Below the pieces are notes generated by a model. That model was not told the DNA's origin. It did no database searches and saw only the letters and a program-made list of their open reading frames with translations. Positions 57,117 through 64,000 of a stretch of DNA of 64,000 bases are shown piece by piece. Source of the stretch: Saprospiraceae bacterium (GTDB lineage: Bacteria; Bacteroidota; Bacteroidia; Chitinophagales; Saprospiraceae); assembly GCA_021299835.1 (NCBI GenBank), contig JAJTER010000024.1, positions 1 through 64,000 of the forward strand, in the 5' to 3' direction. Both the position numbers and the translations under genes were made by a program. The first letter of the stretch is position 1; the number at the start of each line of letters is the position of its first letter.

Positions 57117-57896
57117 TTATACCCAACCATTCTTTATTGACCTATTTACCAATTCCAACGTATTTTTTACGTCACATTTAGACAGCATATTCCTTCTATG
57201 TGTGCTGACCGTTTCCCTTGAAATAAATAACTCTTTGGCAATTTCTTCACTCGTTTTACCTTGAATCAGCTTATTCAATATTTCTTTTTCTCTCGGTGAA
57301 AACCGCTCTTTTGGTTTTAAAAAGGAAAATTTTCCTTCAACCTGAACATTTTCATAAGTGGGTTCTCCATCCAAACCAATAAAAGAAAGAACAGGAAGGC
57401 CTTCTTTTTTCAAATCTGTAATATCTGAATGAATACCCATTGTCTTTACAATGGCTCCTTTATCATCCGTTTCAATGGTTACCATTTGTTGTAACACTCT
57501 GACATAATGTCGCTCCTTATGTTTTAACCGATAATCATACCTTACCTTATACTTAAATATTTTTTCCACAGGTAATTCATTAAAAAATTCCCTTACTTTC
57601 GACTCATTAGCTATGACCACGGGTAGATCGATTGGATGAACCAATGAAAGCATTTTTTCCATGGACATTTCATCCGGTTCATACCCCAGAACGTCAATAG
57701 TACCTTTACTGAAATTATTTAGATTAACGTCTTTAATATCTGAAAGAAAAAAATAAGATTTACCTATCATAAAGAGAGCTAACCTATTTTCCTGAAGGAT
57801 ATCAATGAAAGCTACATTTTGTTTTGTTGAATCACCATAACTTTGATCATTCCAAATTTTATCTACTAGAGTTTTAACTGGTTGATTTCTGTTCAT
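57117..57896 (-). CDS. PAS-LuxR transcriptional regulator
   Basis: 259 residues from the ATG at 57896 (MNRNQPVKTLVDKIW). The open frame extends to a TTG at 58001, with an in-frame ATG at 57926 as the other option. Residues about 45-155 are a PAS fold (FFLSDIKDVNLNNFSKGTID, GYEPDEM, VRYDYRLKHKERHYVRVLQQ, GIHSDITDLKK). The last 65 residues are a GerE/LuxR helix-turn-helix (SPREKEILNKLIQGKTSEEI, AKELFISRETVSTHRRN). It lacks a receiver Asp domain, so it senses through the PAS pocket. In Bacteroidota such proteins often answer environmental signals; targets are unknown. A direct repeat upstream may be an operator. Confidence 0.82.
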   Translation of the reverse strand: MNRNQPVKTLVDKIWNDQSYGDSTKQNVAFIDILQENRLALFMIGKSYFFLSDIKDVNLNNFSKGTIDVLGYEPDEMSMEKMLSLVHPIDLPVVIANESKVREFFNELPVEKIFKYKVRYDYRLKHKERHYVRVLQQMVTIETDDKGAIVKTMGIHSDITDLKKEGLPVLSFIGLDGEPTYENVQVEGKFSFLKPKERFSPREKEILNKLIQGKTSEEIAKELFISRETVSTHRRNMLSKCDVKNTLELVNRSIKNGWV

Positions 57897-57958
57897 CTGG
57901 AGTAATACTTTTAACGAAGCAAACATAAAAAAAATAGCAGAATTAACCTGATTATTGG

Positions 57959-57990
57959 CGTGAAATGCAGGATTTTGTCGTGAAATGCAG
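57959..57990. promoter_or_regulatory. Direct-repeat operator candidate of the PAS-LuxR gene
   Basis: CGTGAAATGCAG occurs exactly twice (57959-57970 and 57979-57990), 20 bp apart start to start, two helical turns. It lies in the leader, between a TTACTTTG promoter box (minus strand, 58028-58021) and the ATG at 57896. Autoregulation is inferred. Confidence 0.4.
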
Positions 57991-58038
57991 AAATTAGACA
58001 AATCAAGGTGTTTAATAATTCAAAGTAAATACCTATCA

Positions 58039-58046
58039 TATTTTTG
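58039..58046 (+). promoter_or_regulatory. Promoter -7 box of the GT14/AEC operon
   Basis: TATTTTTG, a full TAnnTTTG match, 42 bp before the TTG start at 58088. No ATG lies between it and the conserved N-terminus, which supports a TTG start for the glycosyltransferase. Confidence 0.6.
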
Positions 58047-58087
58047 AGTAGATAATTTTTTTTCTACTTTTAATAAAATTTAACCCA

Positions 58088-59053
58088 TTGTTTATTAATT
58101 ATATCATTCTTGCTCATCATTTTCCAACTCAATTAAAAAAATTAGTGGACAGGTTAAATGATGAAAACGTATATTTTTATATTCATATAGACGTAACATC
58201 GAACATTCAGTCATTCAAAGAATTAATATCCCATTCAAATGTAATATTTCTTGAAAAAAGAGAAAATGCAATGTGGGGTAATTTTACCATTGTTCAAGCA
58301 ACTTTGAATGGTATGAATGAGGTGATTAAATATGGAAGAGGTGGCTTTACCATACTTCTCAGTGGACAAGACTATCCATTAGTAAGTAATCAGTATATCG
58401 AAAGTTTTCTTTCAACCCACCAAACTTATAATTTCATCGATATAAAGCCCATACAAGAAGCATGGCCAGGAGAATATACCTATAAGTTGCATAAATACTA
58501 CCTAAACTTAACCCCCAAGAGAGCTAACGGCCTTTTTATTTCTTATTTCCTGGATATCCCCTTTATTTCTTTTTTAAAAACTTCTTTTCGATTAATGAAA
58601 AACGGAATAAAGCAAAGAGAGATGAGATTATTTTTATTAATTTTCAAGAGTTTCAAAAAAAGAAACTCCCCCACTCCAGACCATTATGGAGGCTCACAAT
58701 GGTGGGCGTTAAATAATGGAACTTTAAAAATGATATTGAAGTACGTGGAAGAAAATCCACTATTCCTAAACTTCCATAGATATACCTATATACCTGATGA
58801 AATATTTTTTCATACCATCATAAAAATTTTGGCGAATAAATATCCTGAAATAAAAATTCTTCCTTCATTAACTTATGTCAATTGGAAGAAACTGGATTAT
58901 GACTTTCCGGCTGTTTTTGGGACAAACGATTTAGAAGAATTAACTAAAGCTAAAAAAAACGGAAAATTATTTGCCAGGAAATTTGAAGCTCATATTGATG
59001 AGGGAATATTAGATTTATTAGACAAAGCGGCTTACCTTTCGGCTGAACAATAA
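58088..59053 (+). CDS. Core-2/I-branching-type glycosyltransferase (GT14)
   Basis: 321 residues. The start is a TTG at 58088 (MFINYIILAHHFPTQLKKLV); family proteins begin in just this way (YLILAHxxPxQL), and no ATG is available until residue 60 or so, so the TTG is accepted. GT14 features: YIHIDVTS, LLSGQDYPLVSNQYI, and GGSQWWALNNGTL with Trp-rich acceptor region, then TYIPDEIFFHTII, where the Asp-Glu pair is the likely catalytic acid/base region. It has no membrane helix and is cytosolic or peripheral. It probably adds a sugar in glycan or capsule synthesis; no other glycan genes are adjacent. The AEC transporter gene begins 9 bp downstream. Confidence 0.85.
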   Translation: MFINYIILAHHFPTQLKKLVDRLNDENVYFYIHIDVTSNIQSFKELISHSNVIFLEKRENAMWGNFTIVQATLNGMNEVIKYGRGGFTILLSGQDYPLVSNQYIESFLSTHQTYNFIDIKPIQEAWPGEYTYKLHKYYLNLTPKRANGLFISYFLDIPFISFLKTSFRLMKNGIKQREMRLFLLIFKSFKKRNSPTPDHYGGSQWWALNNGTLKMILKYVEENPLFLNFHRYTYIPDEIFFHTIIKILANKYPEIKILPSLTYVNWKKLDYDFPAVFGTNDLEELTKAKKNGKLFARKFEAHIDEGILDLLDKAAYLSAEQ

Positions 59054-59062
59054 TGGGTAAGA

Positions 59063-59974
59063 ATGGGACAAGTCAATTTGGCATTCATCACTACACTAAC
59101 ATTTATCTTCACCGGCTTTTTATTAAAAGCAGGAGGGATTATCAAAGAGCAGGAAGGAAAAGTTTTATCCCGCCTGCTTATGCACACCACTTTTCCATCT
59201 TTAATGATTGTCTCCACCATTCGCATTGACTTGAATTTTCGGTTATTTTTAATCCCCCTCTTTGCTATAGGTATTTCAGCGATCATGCTTACCATTGCAT
59301 TTTTCCTTTTTAAAAAGGAAAAAAATTCCATTCGGGGAGTTTTAACTATGGGCTCAGGAGGCTGGAATGTTGGCCTGTTTGGATTCCCCCTTATCGAATC
59401 TATCTGGGGTGCTAAAGCCCTTTTGTTTGCCATTATGTATGACATTGGAAATACCTTTTTAGCTTTTGGCGTTTTATATCCCATCGGAAGTCATTTTTCC
59501 GAGGTTCCATCCAGGGGAAAACTTATTATGTTAAAAAAAGTCCTTCTTTTACCTCCTGTGTTGGGAATGATTATGGGATTGACACTTAATGTAACCAATA
59601 TACCTTTACCCAATATTTTAGAAGACGTATTAACAACGCTGGCTAAAGCAAATAAACCCTTAGTATTACTTTTGCTGGGAATTTATTTAAGTTTTAACCT
59701 GGATAAAAAACAATTTAATGGTATTCTAAAGGTATTATTCATTCGATATGGGATAGGTCTTTTGACTATTTTAGCTATTTATTTTTTATTACCTAAGTCA
59801 TTAATGAGCAGTGTTTTGATCGCATTGGTGATTTTACCGGTAGGCATGAGCGTCTTATTGTTTTCAGACGAGCTTGGTTTCGATGCAAAAATAGCTGGAA
59901 CAATGGCAAATCTCTCTTTATTATTAAGCTTTGGCTTACTTTGGCTTGTGATTACCATGTTTCAACTTTACTAG
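59063..59974 (+). CDS. AEC-family (auxin efflux carrier) transporter
   Basis: 303-residue inner-membrane protein with about ten hydrophobic helices, in two five-helix halves. Characteristic segments: GVLTMGSGGWNVGLFGFPLI (helix 4 breakpoint with NxGxxGFP), IMYDIGNTFLAFGV, and LPVGMSVLLFSDELGFD near the end. AEC carriers export or import organic acids or similar small anions; the substrate is not identifiable. It is 9 bp after the glycosyltransferase, so cotranscribed but not obviously linked in function. Confidence 0.85.
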   Translation: MGQVNLAFITTLTFIFTGFLLKAGGIIKEQEGKVLSRLLMHTTFPSLMIVSTIRIDLNFRLFLIPLFAIGISAIMLTIAFFLFKKEKNSIRGVLTMGSGGWNVGLFGFPLIESIWGAKALLFAIMYDIGNTFLAFGVLYPIGSHFSEVPSRGKLIMLKKVLLLPPVLGMIMGLTLNVTNIPLPNILEDVLTTLAKANKPLVLLLLGIYLSFNLDKKQFNGILKVLFIRYGIGLLTILAIYFLLPKSLMSSVLIALVILPVGMSVLLFSDELGFDAKIAGTMANLSLLLSFGLLWLVITMFQLY

Positions 59975-59986
59975 ATATTAGTAAAA

Positions 59987-60661
59987 TTAATATCCAGGTA
60001 ATGGCGTACCATTTTCATCCGTCGTCAGGATATCAGAAAAATAGTCGAAAAATGGTAACATTTGACTAAAAGTATAGACGGCTTCCTCCATAAATTGCTT
60101 AGACAAAACCTCCTCATCGGAAAATTTCCTGATTAAGAGATACTGTTTAAATTTTAACCACTCTATATTTTCGTGATCTTTTGAATATGACTGAGGCGCT
60201 GTTTTCAGTTTCTCTCCCTGTAGTTCGCCAAATAATTTTTTAAAATCAGGTGCTTGCGTTATTTTATTTATCGTAGAAGAATCAACAGCTAACTCTTGCC
60301 TGATTCTTTTTACATCGGCTGGTTCCGGATCCCAGAAACCACCTCCAATAAATGATTCACCCGGCTGGATATGCAAATAATAACCCCCTCTTTTCCATTT
60401 AGTAGCTCTGGTAATACCCACACTAAAATGAGTTTTATAGGGTAATTTATCTTTGGAGAAACGCACATCCCGATAAATTCTAAACACACTTTTTCCTTCC
60501 AATAGATCGAAGGACTCCATTTTCAAGTATAATTCATCAGAAAATAATTTAAAATGAGCAAGTTCCTTTTGGAAAACAGGCTTGTTCAAGGTAAACCATT
60601 CACGATGATTATTTTGAGCTAAGGTTGAAAGAAAATCCAGAATAGATTGGGTAAGTTGCAT
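59987..60661 (-). CDS. DUF2461 family protein
   Basis: 224 residues from the ATG at 60661 (MQLTQSILDFLSTLAQNNHR), matching the usual family length. The open frame continues upstream as 33 hydrophobic, non-conserved residues to 60760, judged not translated. DUF2461 hallmarks: NNHREWFTLNK, VFRIYRDVRFSKDKLPYKTH, GGYYLHIQPGESFIGGGFWDP and the late KDHENIEWLKFKQY. The family is widespread and its function is unestablished. Convergent with the AEC gene, 12 bp apart. Confidence 0.85.
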   Translation of the reverse strand: MQLTQSILDFLSTLAQNNHREWFTLNKPVFQKELAHFKLFSDELYLKMESFDLLEGKSVFRIYRDVRFSKDKLPYKTHFSVGITRATKWKRGGYYLHIQPGESFIGGGFWDPEPADVKRIRQELAVDSSTINKITQAPDFKKLFGELQGEKLKTAPQSYSKDHENIEWLKFKQYLLIRKFSDEEVLSKQFMEEAVYTFSQMLPFFDYFSDILTTDENGTPLPGY

Positions 60662-60732
60662 TTTTTGTAATTTAAAATAATTTAGCGTGTCAATAGCGAT
60701 CAAAATTAACAGATTAAAGCAAAAGATGTTAA

Positions 60733-60818
60733 TAAAAAATGGGATGCGAAATAATCGCATCCCATTAAAATAGGTGTAAATTTTAAAAGTGTCTGGGAGT
60801 AATTAATGAACAAATCTA
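60733..60818 (-). ncRNA. Candidate small RNA, unit 3 (promoter to terminator)
   Basis: Minus-strand TAGATTTG (60818-60811) is a full promoter box; a second, TATCTTTG, is at 60835-60828. The RNA would start near 60805, contain TTAATTACTCC, and end at a perfect 11-bp terminator (60765-60739) with a T-rich tail, about 70 nt in all. No open frame with a start codon is inside. Confidence 0.45.
60739..60765 (-). terminator. Intrinsic terminator, unit 3
   Basis: Arms ATGGGATGCGA (60739-60749) and TCGCATCCCAT (60755-60765), loop AATAA; on the minus strand followed by TTTTTATT. It lies 77 bp upstream of the DUF2461 ATG, so it also insulates that gene. Confidence 0.82.
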
Positions 60819-60893
60819 ATCTATTATCAAAGATATTAAAACTACATGATGATGTAGCATGATAAAAGTCACACATTTCATTAACATCACGAG

Positions 60894-60973
60894 AAAAAAA
60901 AAGCATTCACCTCAAAAGAAAGATGTAGGTTGCTATTACTCTCGATGTAAGAATGTTAATTTAGACAAAATCA
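60894..60973 (-). ncRNA. Candidate small RNA, unit 2, with the CGAGAGTAATAG motif
   Basis: The minus strand reads a weak box TGATTTTG (60973-60966, 7 of 8), then ATCGAGAGTAATAG (60946-60933), directly followed by a bulged hairpin (60933-60903) and nine T. The motif matches 14 bases at 57015-57002, also directly before a terminator. The promoter is the weakest point. Confidence 0.35.
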
Positions 60974-61002
60974 AAACACGCTCCTTAAAAGAATTTTTAA
61001 CT

Positions 61003-61099
61003 AATAAAAAAAGGCTGCCAAAAATTTAGCAGCCTTTCTAACTTGGAGTAATTATTAATCAATGAGGAATTAAAATCCACTATTTAATAAACAAATGTA
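61003..61099 (-). ncRNA. Candidate small RNA, unit 1, or GMC 3' UTR
   Basis: Minus-strand TACATTTG (61099-61092) is a full promoter box. An RNA starting near 61086 would end at the strong terminator 61037-61010 plus T-run, about 80 nt, and contains TAATAATTACTCC. It could equally be the end of the GMC transcript, whose stop is at 61239. The 11-bp-period CCGTA repeats lie 72-112 bp upstream of the box. Confidence 0.4.
61010..61037 (-). terminator. Intrinsic terminator after the second GMC gene / unit 1
   Basis: Arms AAAGGCTGC (61010-61018) and GCAGCCTTT (61029-61037), loop of 10, T-run on the minus strand. Confidence 0.82.
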
Positions 61100-61170
61100 A
61101 ACCTAAATATCTGATAATTAACCTACATAAAAATGTAGGGGCTAAAAAAACCTAATAAATCAACAAGAAA

Positions 61171-61203
61171 CCGTATAAAAACCGTAGAAAATCCGTAGTA
61201 AAA
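61171..61203. repeat. Three direct repeats at an 11-bp period
   Basis: CCGTATAAAAA, CCGTAGAAAAT and CCGTAGTAAAA follow one another exactly at 61171, 61182 and 61193. One-turn spacing resembles binding sites of PhoB/OmpR-type regulators. It lies between the GMC stop and the unit 1 promoter box. Confidence 0.5.
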
Positions 61204-61238
61204 ATATAAAGTACAGTACTAATTACAAGTAAAAAAAT

Positions 61239-62951
61239 TCAAATTTCCTTGTTTTTTAGCTTTTTGAAAGCGTAATCAGCTGCTCTTGCGGTCAAAGCCA
61301 TATAGGTTAGAGAGGGATTTACACAGGAAGCAGAAGTCATTGCAGCACCATCAGTAACAAAAACATTATTGCAGGCATGCATTTGATTAAATTTATTAAT
61401 CACCGAAGTTTTAGGATCATTTCCCATTCTTGCTGTCCCCATTTCATGAATACCGAGACCGATATGCACTTCTTTTCTATTATAACCTGTCACCTGTTTA
61501 AAACCTGCTGCATCAAGCATTTCCATTGCATTTTCCATGATATCTTTTCTCATAGCAAGATCATTATCATTAAAGGAGGCATCAAAAACGATCAAAGGAA
61601 TACCCCATTTATCTTTTTTAACCGGATCCAAAAACATTCTATTGTTAGGGTCGGGCAGAATTTCCCCAAAGCCACCAAAACCAAAGGTCCATTCTCCTGG
61701 CTGGGTAAGTTCATCTTTGAAATCGGCACCGAATCCTTGCATACCATTCCCCCTATTCCATCCTTTTCTACTGGCACCACCTTGATAACCATAACCCCTC
61801 ATGAAATTTTTTGCCTTATCAGACCCTAAATTCCTAAAACGGGGAATATACAAAGCATTAGGTCTTGAGCCAACAACATAATCGTCTAAAAATCCATCAA
61901 TTGTAGCATTTGCACCCACACCTAACTGGTGATCCATAATATTTCTTCCCACCTGATCGCTATCATTTCCTAATCCAGTTGGAAATCTATTAGATATCGA
62001 ATTCAACAAAACAGCTGCAGTATTCATCGCCCCAGCGTTGAGAAAAATAATTTTGGCAAAATATTCTGTAACCTCTGAGGTGACCGAGTTTATGATACGA
62101 ACTCCGCTGGCCTTTTGGCTACGGTCATCAAAAATAATTTCTTTAACAATACTATTATGGATGATTGTCATGTTTCCCGTTTTAGCGGCGGCTGGTAGCG
62201 CACCAGCCAGGGAGCTGTAGTAGCCACCAAAAGGACAACCACGGGCACATTTATTCCTATATTGACAAGATGATCTTCCTAATGACAAGTGTTGAGGTTC
62301 AGGTTTGGTTAAATTAGCAATACGGCCGATGGTTACTTTTCGCCCTAATTTCTCCATCATCTTTTCCTTGAAAAATCTTTCAGGTGCATTCATAGGCATA
62401 GGTGGCAAAAAATGACTATCGGGAAGTACGTCCCAATTTTCCTTTTGCCCACTGATACCAACAAATTTTTCAACATAAGTGTACCAAGGTGCCAGATCAG
62501 CATATCTTATGGGCCAATCTATTCCGACCCCTTCCTTTGCATTTGCTTCAAAATCATTTTCATTCCATCGGTAAGATTGTCTACCCCAGTGCATAGATTT
62601 TCCACCTGTGTGATAGGCACGAATCCAATCGAAGGGACGTTTTTCAAGATAGGGATTTTCCTTATCATTGGTCAAGAAATTCTCCAGGTCATCTTTGGCC
62701 ATATTATTAAACCTGTTGTTTGCCCATCGCTCCTCTGCAGACCTTAAAGTTAACTTATCTCTATGGGGTAATTCCCAGGGAGCTTTTATTGCTGTATCAT
62801 AGTCTTCGACATGTTTTACTTCCCTGCCCCTTTCTATAACCAATACTTTAAGACCCTTCTCTGTCAACTCTTTAGCTGCAATACCTCCAGTCATACCTGA
62901 ACCGATAACTATGGCATCGAACTTATTGGATTTATTTTTTAAAATTTCCAT
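61239..62951 (-). CDS. GMC-family FAD-dependent oxidoreductase (copy 2)
   Basis: 570 residues, a paralogue of the 26477-28204 enzyme along its whole length. FAD motif VIGSGMTGGIAAKELTEKG at about residues 17-35, LVIERGREVKHV, GGKSMHWGRQSYRW, CARGCPFGGYYSS with its Cys pair, and GIHEMGTARMGND plus NVFVTDGAAMTSASCVNP at the C-terminus. All are intact, so the enzyme looks functional. It sits 15 bp after a small-subunit gene that is broken, so export or maturation may depend on the intact small subunit at 25835-26458. Substrate unknown; sugar C3 oxidation is a family-based guess. Confidence 0.9.
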   Translation of the reverse strand: MEILKNKSNKFDAIVIGSGMTGGIAAKELTEKGLKVLVIERGREVKHVEDYDTAIKAPWELPHRDKLTLRSAEERWANNRFNNMAKDDLENFLTNDKENPYLEKRPFDWIRAYHTGGKSMHWGRQSYRWNENDFEANAKEGVGIDWPIRYADLAPWYTYVEKFVGISGQKENWDVLPDSHFLPPMPMNAPERFFKEKMMEKLGRKVTIGRIANLTKPEPQHLSLGRSSCQYRNKCARGCPFGGYYSSLAGALPAAAKTGNMTIIHNSIVKEIIFDDRSQKASGVRIINSVTSEVTEYFAKIIFLNAGAMNTAAVLLNSISNRFPTGLGNDSDQVGRNIMDHQLGVGANATIDGFLDDYVVGSRPNALYIPRFRNLGSDKAKNFMRGYGYQGGASRKGWNRGNGMQGFGADFKDELTQPGEWTFGFGGFGEILPDPNNRMFLDPVKKDKWGIPLIVFDASFNDNDLAMRKDIMENAMEMLDAAGFKQVTGYNRKEVHIGLGIHEMGTARMGNDPKTSVINKFNQMHACNNVFVTDGAAMTSASCVNPSLTYMALTARAADYAFKKLKNKEI

Positions 62952-62966
62952 ACCAATTAAAATTTA

Positions 62967-63361
62967 TTAATAAGCAATCATTTTCATACCCTTTTCCCAC
63001 TTTACATTTTCTAATTTTCCAGGAACAGGTTGATAATCATAGCAAGCTTTAATACCTACTTCAGAACCAAAATAACCCAACAAGGTTAATTCCTTTAACA
63101 TACGCCAAAAATCAATATCATTTGGTGTGCTCCTAGCGGCCATTGATTCACTTTCCATCGTTTTAAGGATTTCTTTTTGGGAATGATTAATTCGGTTAAC
63201 CCATCCAATAAATGAAATTGTTCAGCGGTCAAAAAAAGATTAGGTTGATATTTTAAAGATAGGTTCAAGTCTGAAAATCTACTCATAGCAGATAAAGTAG
63301 GGCTCGATATAGCAAGACCTAATATGGAACTTACGTATTGTATAGCTTTTCTTCTTTTCAT
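62967..63361 (-). pseudogene. Broken gluconate 2-dehydrogenase subunit 3-like small subunit
   Basis: From the ATG at 63361 (MKRRKAIQYVSSILGLAISS, twin-arginine-like) the frame reads the family opening LTAEQFHLLDGLTELIIPK, then at about 63180 leaves the family sequence and stops at 63095. Family sequence resumes in another frame from about 63185 (QKEILKTMESESMAARS, then FWRMLKELTLLGYFGSEVG) to the stop at 62967. Compared with the intact copy (207 residues), roughly 55-60 residues of the middle are absent from every frame. So this is a deletion plus frame change, not one point error. It lies directly upstream of the second GMC gene. Confidence 0.8.
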
Positions 63362-63414
63362 TGTTTGGTTACTTTTATCTAAATTTAATAAAAAGATTTG
63401 AATTTTAAAAATTG

Positions 63415-63422
63415 TATGTTTC
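63415..63422 (+). promoter_or_regulatory. Likely -7 box of the gene at 63474
   Basis: TATGTTTC matches 7 of 8 positions of TAnnTTTG, 52 bp before the ATG. Confidence 0.35.
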
Positions 63423-63473
63423 GAAAGGCAACCAATTTTCAAAGATTCCCGTTAGTGATTAAAAAATAAAGAG

Positions 63474-64000
63474 ATGAAAAAATATTTGATTTATTTGGGA
63501 ATAATTTGTGGCATTTCGCTTAATGTTGGCGCACAAACTGATTCTCTGGACTTATTACTTCAATTAGGAAGTGAGGAACCCGTTAAATTGATTCCAAAAC
63601 GCATGATTTTCACCCAACGTATGTTGTGGGGAGAAAAAGGATTAATGCGAACGCTAAAGATAGCTCCATTAACGGATCATGGACGTGAAACGGAGTTAAA
63701 AATACGTCGTGGCATGTTAGTTACCCACCAGGTATTAGGTTTTGCTACCCTGGCTGGAATGGTTGCTCAAGGCATTGTAGGTGCGAAATTATATAGCGGC
63801 GATTATAAAATTAAAGACCTTCATGAAGGCTTGGGTACGGCTGTAAATATAACGTATTTCACCACCGCCGGACTCAGTTTATTTACCCCACCGCCACTTA
63901 TTTCAAGGCAAGTAAAAGGATTAAACGGTATAAAGATGCATAAAACATTGGCTGTTGTTCATTTATCGGCTATGATTGCCACTAATTTATTGGCTGACAG
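63474..64000 (+). CDS. Exported/membrane protein with cytochrome-b561-like histidine pattern (5' part)
   Basis: About 175 residues, cut by the window end. It starts MKKYLIYLGIICGISLNVGA with a signal-like segment, then a soluble stretch, then two or three hydrophobic helices each with a His: VTHQVLGFATLAGMVAQGIV, DLHEGLGTAVNITYFTTAGL and MHKTLAVVHLSAMIATNLL. His placed in this way is seen in b-type haem-binding membrane helices, so an electron-transfer role is possible. I cannot name the family with certainty, and the C-terminus is missing. It is divergent from the broken small subunit gene. Confidence 0.65.
   Translation, partial: MKKYLIYLGIICGISLNVGAQTDSLDLLLQLGSEEPVKLIPKRMIFTQRMLWGEKGLMRTLKIAPLTDHGRETELKIRRGMLVTHQVLGFATLAGMVAQGIVGAKLYSGDYKIKDLHEGLGTAVNITYFTTAGLSLFTPPPLISRQVKGLNGIKMHKTLAVVHLSAMIATNLLAD

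Larger units (their letters stand above)
60662..61238. other. 577-bp noncoding region with several hairpins and promoter boxes
   Basis: No credible protein gene. A 66-codon minus-strand frame here runs through two terminators and is rejected. On the minus strand the region holds three terminator-like hairpins and four -7-type boxes, described separately. It also has a CCTACAT/ATGTAGG hairpin (61122-61139) and three CCGTA repeats at an 11-bp period (61171-61203). Confidence 0.7.

Noticed and set aside
60706-60906. 66-codon minus-strand open frame in the noncoding gap
   Set aside because: It runs through two terminator-like hairpins and A-runs, has no recognisable protein features and overlaps better-supported promoter boxes.

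Overview
The window is an AT-rich stretch of a Bacteroidota chromosome. The signs are type IX secretion parts (a PorP/SprF-type barrel, an OmpA/PD40 protein and two giant proteins ending in the gliding-motility-associated sorting domain), Bacteroidota-type promoters with a TAnnTTTG -7 box, and weak ribosome binding sites. The adhesin N-terminal domain and the sigma/trans-envelope pair suggest a Saprospiria-like relative, but that placement is inferred. No phage, transposase, CRISPR array, tRNA or rRNA was seen.

Layout. 1-1259: 5' part of prfC (release factor 3). 1374-2045: TetR regulator. 2052-13481 (minus): surface-adhesion locus of a PorP/SprF protein, an OmpA/PD40 protein, two paralogous T9SS adhesins and a small secreted protein. 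13641-18895: secreted beta-helix protein, PLP dehydratase, PBP4-type carboxypeptidase and a serine hydrolase that keeps a piece of a GH3 enzyme. 18898-20843: ECF sigma factor coupled to a one-chain anti-sigma/beta-barrel candidate. 20907-24872: metH, broken. 25023-28204: GMC oxidoreductase, its small subunit and a TIM-barrel isomerase. 28383-30588: aconitase, broken. 31112-42633: RecB-like helicase, secreted DinB, LolA-like protein, large BNR/sortilin-like protein, DUF1080 hydrolase and propeller-cytochrome c. 42634-43193: GC-rich repeats. 43194-48487: ArsR-ArsM fusion with a clear operator, CASTOR/POLLUX-type channel and TonB receptor. 48458-60661: YncE/phosphatase, TrpF-like protein, Rieske lipoprotein, WYL regulator, CDP-alcohol transferase, DUF1295 protein, serine hydrolase, PAS-LuxR regulator, GT14 transferase, AEC transporter and DUF2461 protein. 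60662-61238: noncoding stretch with up to three short promoter-terminator units. 61239-63361: second GMC oxidoreductase with a broken small subunit. 63474-64000: start of a membrane protein.

How genes may work together. GMC oxidoreductase, gluconate-dehydrogenase-subunit-3-like protein, c-type cytochrome, DUF1080 and sugar isomerase families are those of periplasmic 3-keto-sugar chemistry. They lie in separate clusters here, one GMC module intact and one with a broken partner. The PorP/OmpA/adhesin block is a self-contained surface-display locus.

Main points to check. (1) Three genes (metH, acn and the second GMC small subunit) each lack an internal segment and change frame at an A/T-rich join; for the two enzymes the missing part includes active-site-region residues. 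This is either real decay or a systematic assembly fault. (2) Short minus-strand promoter-terminator units lie in 60733-61099 and 56956-57073, two of which share the motif CGAGAGTAATAG just before the terminator, suggesting an unnamed small-RNA family. (3) The sigma factor is coupled to a single polypeptide that seems to span both membranes. (4) ArsR is fused to ArsM behind an 11-2-11 operator.
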